47,278 bases of DNA, from NCBI GenBank assembly GCA_015494535.1, contig WGBC01000098.1:1-47278 (forward strand), given 5' to 3'. The notes under the pieces were generated by a model. That model worked only from the letters and a program-made list of their open reading frames with translations, did no database searches and had not been told where the DNA came from. The position numbers and the translations under genes are program-made. Positions 44,391 to 47,278 of the stretch are shown here, piece after piece. Position 1 is the first letter of the stretch, and the number at the start of each line of letters is the position of its first letter. Origin of the DNA: Nitratiruptor sp. GTDB lineage: Bacteria; Campylobacterota; Campylobacteria; Campylobacterales; Nitratiruptoraceae.

Positions 44391-45521
44391 ATGAAAAAGA
44401 TTCTTGGGAGCCTACTCACCGCCACCATTCTTTTTGCAGCGCCAACTGCACAAGAGGTTGCCAACCAGCTAAAAGCCTTGCAAGGAGAAACTCTTAAAAA
44501 TCCTGTGGTTTTTGTCAAATATGGCAAAGATATCTTTGACTGGCTGGCTGTCACAACAGATGGTAAGTTTGCCGCCAAACTCAACGGACTCAATCCAGAT
44601 GGATCGTTCAACTACACAATCCTTGGCGATCCTGCAAAGTATGGACTTAAGCTTGATGTATCATTAGATGGTGTAAAAATTGTATCGGCTGCATCTTCCA
44701 ATCAATCTTCTGCACAAGCAAAAATCAAAACCGCCAATACTGCCATTACTACGGTCATCACCGGAATTGCTCCCGAATTTGCTCAAAGCCTTACCGCAAT
44801 AGGAGGCTTTAATGCTACTAGAGACTTGCAAGAGCCTTCTCTCACTTCACTAACCCTTACGACTTTACAACATCTTGCCAATAAACAAAATAATTTAAGA
44901 GAATTTGAACAAGAAAAGTGCCCTGGTGGCGGTACCATTACTGCAAGTGGCAATTACTCGCAAGCCGTGGCACAATTCAATCAGTGTGTCACCAATGGAT
45001 TTACCATTAATGGCACGATACGATTTTCGTTAAACGACAACTACTACTCCGCTACATACCAAAATATATCAGTCTATTCTAACGAATACAGCTATACGCT
45101 TCCTTCAGGAACACTCCATCTCACATTAGATGAATATTGGCAAGTACAAAGCTATGATCTTCAACTCGAATCTTCTATGTTTGAAGATAAAACCAAGCAT
45201 GTCACATACTACTTTAAAAATCTCCATCAAACAATCCAATTACAAAACAAAATAATCACTGCTTCTACCAATACGCAATTTAAAGCTAGCTGCCAAAACG
45301 AATGGCTAACCATTCGTACAATCTCACCTTTTCAAATCCCTCAGGGCTATAATAGTTGCCCCGTAGCTGGTATTCTCACGGCCAAAAATAGCCATGATGA
45401 CATTAAAGTCGTCTGTAACCAGGATACCAGCATAGATGTAATTGATAATCAAAGTGGCCAAAAGATAGAACACTACCCCAACTGTCACGCAATACCTAGC
45501 AACGATATCTGCGCAGAGTAG
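44391..45521 (+). CDS. Exported protein of unknown function
   Basis: Signal peptide MKKILGSLLTATILFAAPTAQ; Asn/Thr/Ser/Tyr-rich remainder, no family recognised. Confidence 0.75.
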   Translation: MKKILGSLLTATILFAAPTAQEVANQLKALQGETLKNPVVFVKYGKDIFDWLAVTTDGKFAAKLNGLNPDGSFNYTILGDPAKYGLKLDVSLDGVKIVSAASSNQSSAQAKIKTANTAITTVITGIAPEFAQSLTAIGGFNATRDLQEPSLTSLTLTTLQHLANKQNNLREFEQEKCPGGGTITASGNYSQAVAQFNQCVTNGFTINGTIRFSLNDNYYSATYQNISVYSNEYSYTLPSGTLHLTLDEYWQVQSYDLQLESSMFEDKTKHVTYYFKNLHQTIQLQNKIITASTNTQFKASCQNEWLTIRTISPFQIPQGYNSCPVAGILTAKNSHDDIKVVCNQDTSIDVIDNQSGQKIEHYPNCHAIPSNDICAE

Positions 45522-45524
45522 CCC

Positions 45525-46217
45525 CTACTCTGCGATGTTTCTAATATCTACATACTCCCCGCTTGGAAACTCTAGCAGCTTTGCAAAATTGTCACTCAGT
45601 AGTAGTGCCGCATCCATTGGATCGAGCCTTTTTGAGTTTGCCAAACGCTCTACTACGGGAAACTTTTTGCGATCGGCATGCGTGAGGATATACTCCATCA
45701 TAGGCGTCTCGATAAGTCCAGGCGCTAAGGCCGTGAGGTGCGTATATGGCATCTCCGCCGCATAGAGGCGAATGAGCATGTTCAGAGCCGCTTTGCTAAG
45801 GCTGTAAGCGTTCCAGCCTCTTGCACCACTCACGCTTGCTCCACTGCTAATAGCTACAATCTGCTTGATGGTACGATTTTTCAAACAGTCCAAAATCACC
45901 TTGTTGGCATAAACGTTGAGGTTCATTACGGTCTCTATCTCATGGATGGAGGTCTCGCTCATATCTTTGAGCTCGCCAAGGATGCCGGCATTGAGGATGG
46001 CGAGATCGATCTCTTCCTCTGCTAAAAGTTCCTCAACCACTGGCGCGATCTTTTCCAAGCTATGAAGATTAAGGGATGCGAAACGGAGACTCTCAAACCC
46101 TTGCAAACTTTTTGGCAAAAAGCGGCTCACCGCATAGACCTCTTCGCCAGCTTCCAGATAAAGCTTAGCCAATGCCTCCCCAAGCCCGCTGCCAATACCT
46201 GTGATGAAGATTTTCAT
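45525..46217 (-). CDS. Short-chain dehydrogenase/reductase
   Basis: ITGIGSGLGEALAKLY; NAGILG; ISSGAS...YSLSKAALN. Confidence 0.93.
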   Translation of the reverse strand: MKIFITGIGSGLGEALAKLYLEAGEEVYAVSRFLPKSLQGFESLRFASLNLHSLEKIAPVVEELLAEEEIDLAILNAGILGELKDMSETSIHEIETVMNLNVYANKVILDCLKNRTIKQIVAISSGASVSGARGWNAYSLSKAALNMLIRLYAAEMPYTHLTALAPGLIETPMMEYILTHADRKKFPVVERLANSKRLDPMDAALLLSDNFAKLLEFPSGEYVDIRNIAE

Positions 46218-46248
46218 AGTCGCTCCTTTGTATCACATCATAATGTGC

Positions 46249-46420
46249 AAAAAGTTTGTCGAATGAAAACTTTGCAATTGTAACTTGGAAACTTTATGAT
46301 GGCCATAGGCTAAAAAAGCGCGCTCAACCCGAAGGGCACTTGCCGTTCGCGCTTTTTAATAAAGTTTCCAAGTGTTGCTACGCAAAAATTGCAACTCGTT
46401 TGAATGAGACAAAGCTTTTT
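46249..46420. repeat. 172-nt nested imperfect inverted-repeat element
   Basis: Nested arms: AAAAAGTTTGTC/GACAAAGCTTTTT (1-nt bulge), TTGCAAT/ATTGCAA, ACTTGGAAACTTTAT/ATAAAGTTTCCAAGT (15 bp perfect), AAAAAGCGCG/CGCGCTTTTT. Confidence 0.9.
46313..46357. terminator. Candidate bidirectional intrinsic terminator in the core of the palindromic element
   Basis: AAAAAGCGCG...CGCGCTTTTT with T tracts after the stem on both strands; apical region can form CCCGAAGGG and GGCACTTGCC sub-hairpins. Confidence 0.6.
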
Positions 46421-46427
46421 GGTTAAA

Positions 46428-47278
46428 TCAGTCTATCTGCACATTTCTCCTGTGATAGCGCTGCACGATATCTGGATCGGGAATGAGGCTCACTTTGGCT
46501 TTCTCTTTGCTCTCATATGGCACTTGCGAGAGCACGTAGCGAATGGACTCAAGGCGCGCCATCTTTTTGTTGTTGGAATTGACGATTATCCAAGGGCTAT
46601 AGGTGGTATGGGTGCGGCTAAACATTTCTTCTTTGTATTGCGTTATCTCATCCCAAAGCTCCTGGGCTTTTTTATCCACGGGGCTTAACTTCCACTGCTT
46701 GAGAGGATTTTTCATGCGCTCCTCAAAGCGCCTCTTTTGCGTCTCTTTAGAAATTGAAAACCAAAACTTAATCAAAATAATGCCATCATCAATCAGAGCG
46801 TGCTCAATCTCTGGGACCTCTTTCATAAACTTCTCATACTGCTCTTTAGTACAAAATCCATAGACTGGCTCTACGATGGCTCTGTTATACCAGCTTCTGT
46901 CAAAAAACGCGATCTCTCCCGGATTTGGGAGTTGGGCAAAGTAGCGCTGGAAATAGAACTGTCCCTTCTCCACTTCAGTTGGCGCCGGCAAGGCCACGAC
47001 GCGATATTTTCTAGGATTGAGGTGCATCGTAAAACGCTTGATCGCTCCCCCTTTGCCCGCGGCATCTCTTCCTTCAAATATGATCATAAGCCGCTTTTTA
47101 TTCTCATATACCCAATTTTGCATTTTTATAAGCTCGATCTGCAGCTTCGTTAACTCCTCCTCATACTCCACCTCTTTGATTGCTTTGGAAATTTTTTTCT
47201 TTTTCACAAGCATCTTGAGCCCGGTTTTGGTGCGAAGTTTATGGATTTTATCTTCAAGATCTTCTAATTTTGCTTTGA
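46428..47278 (-). CDS. ppk2: Second polyphosphate kinase 2 family protein (N-terminus may extend beyond the window)
   Basis: FEGRDAAGKGGAIKRFTMHLNPRKYRVVALPAP, FFDRSWYNRAIVEPVYGF, LKQWKLSPVDKKA. Frame stays open to the window edge (SKAKLEDLEDKIHKLRTKTGLKMLVKKKK), so the M at 47213 may not be the start. Confidence 0.93.
   Translation of the reverse strand, partial: KAKLEDLEDKIHKLRTKTGLKMLVKKKKISKAIKEVEYEEELTKLQIELIKMQNWVYENKKRLMIIFEGRDAAGKGGAIKRFTMHLNPRKYRVVALPAPTEVEKGQFYFQRYFAQLPNPGEIAFFDRSWYNRAIVEPVYGFCTKEQYEKFMKEVPEIEHALIDDGIILIKFWFSISKETQKRRFEERMKNPLKQWKLSPVDKKAQELWDEITQYKEEMFSRTHTTYSPWIIVNSNNKKMARLESIRYVLSQVPYESKEKAKVSLIPDPDIVQRYHRRNVQID

Noticed and set aside
46249-46420. The large palindrome as 6S RNA, SRP RNA or tmRNA
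   Set aside because: The GC/T-tract hairpin is in the centre, not at an end, and none of the conserved core motifs of those RNAs were seen; identity left open.

Overview
The window reads as a compact, AT-leaning chromosomal segment of a Campylobacterota (epsilonproteobacterial) genome. This lineage call is inferred from protein style, gene order (htrA followed by a CprRS-like pair, DUF493, MobA/MoaC) and promoter style (extended -10 TGnTATAAT). I found no prophage, classical IS or CRISPR array. Contents from left to right: a partial triple-CheW protein and a soluble chemoreceptor with two signalling hairpins; three tRNAs (Pro-GGG, Thr-CGT, Lys-TTT); mobA and moaC; a DEAD-box helicase; helical and BON-domain proteins; a two-gene unknown cassette whose second protein resembles a divergent Csm5-type RAMP; an IMPase; HtrA plus an ArsS/CprS-type two-component pair; a TonB receptor / YfiR-like / GGDEF-EAL operon; a Nudix hydrolase; a DUF6394 plus RCK K+ channel pair; and a patatin. 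An EmrAB-TolC-like efflux operon follows, with an S23-type four-helix-bundle gene inserted between its adaptor and MFS genes and bounded by inverted heptanucleotide repeat arrays. After it come a TetR regulator with a palindromic operator region; a second HlyD/MFS/ABC-2 export operon; an APC permease; ClC, TrkH and TrkA; PPK2, flavin reductase and radical SAM genes; a two-component pair; a haem-binding-domain protein; a secreted protein of unknown function; an SDR; and a second PPK2. A 172-nt nested palindromic element lies between the last two. The most interesting candidates are (1) the heptad-flanked S23 cassette, whose repeats supply the start and stop codons of the neighbouring genes, (2) the 172-nt nested inverted-repeat element, (3) the orphan RAMP-like cassette with a palindrome over its ribosome-binding site and start, and (4) the putative TonB-receptor to c-di-GMP transenvelope relay. 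All similarity calls are from memory of family motifs; no searches were run.
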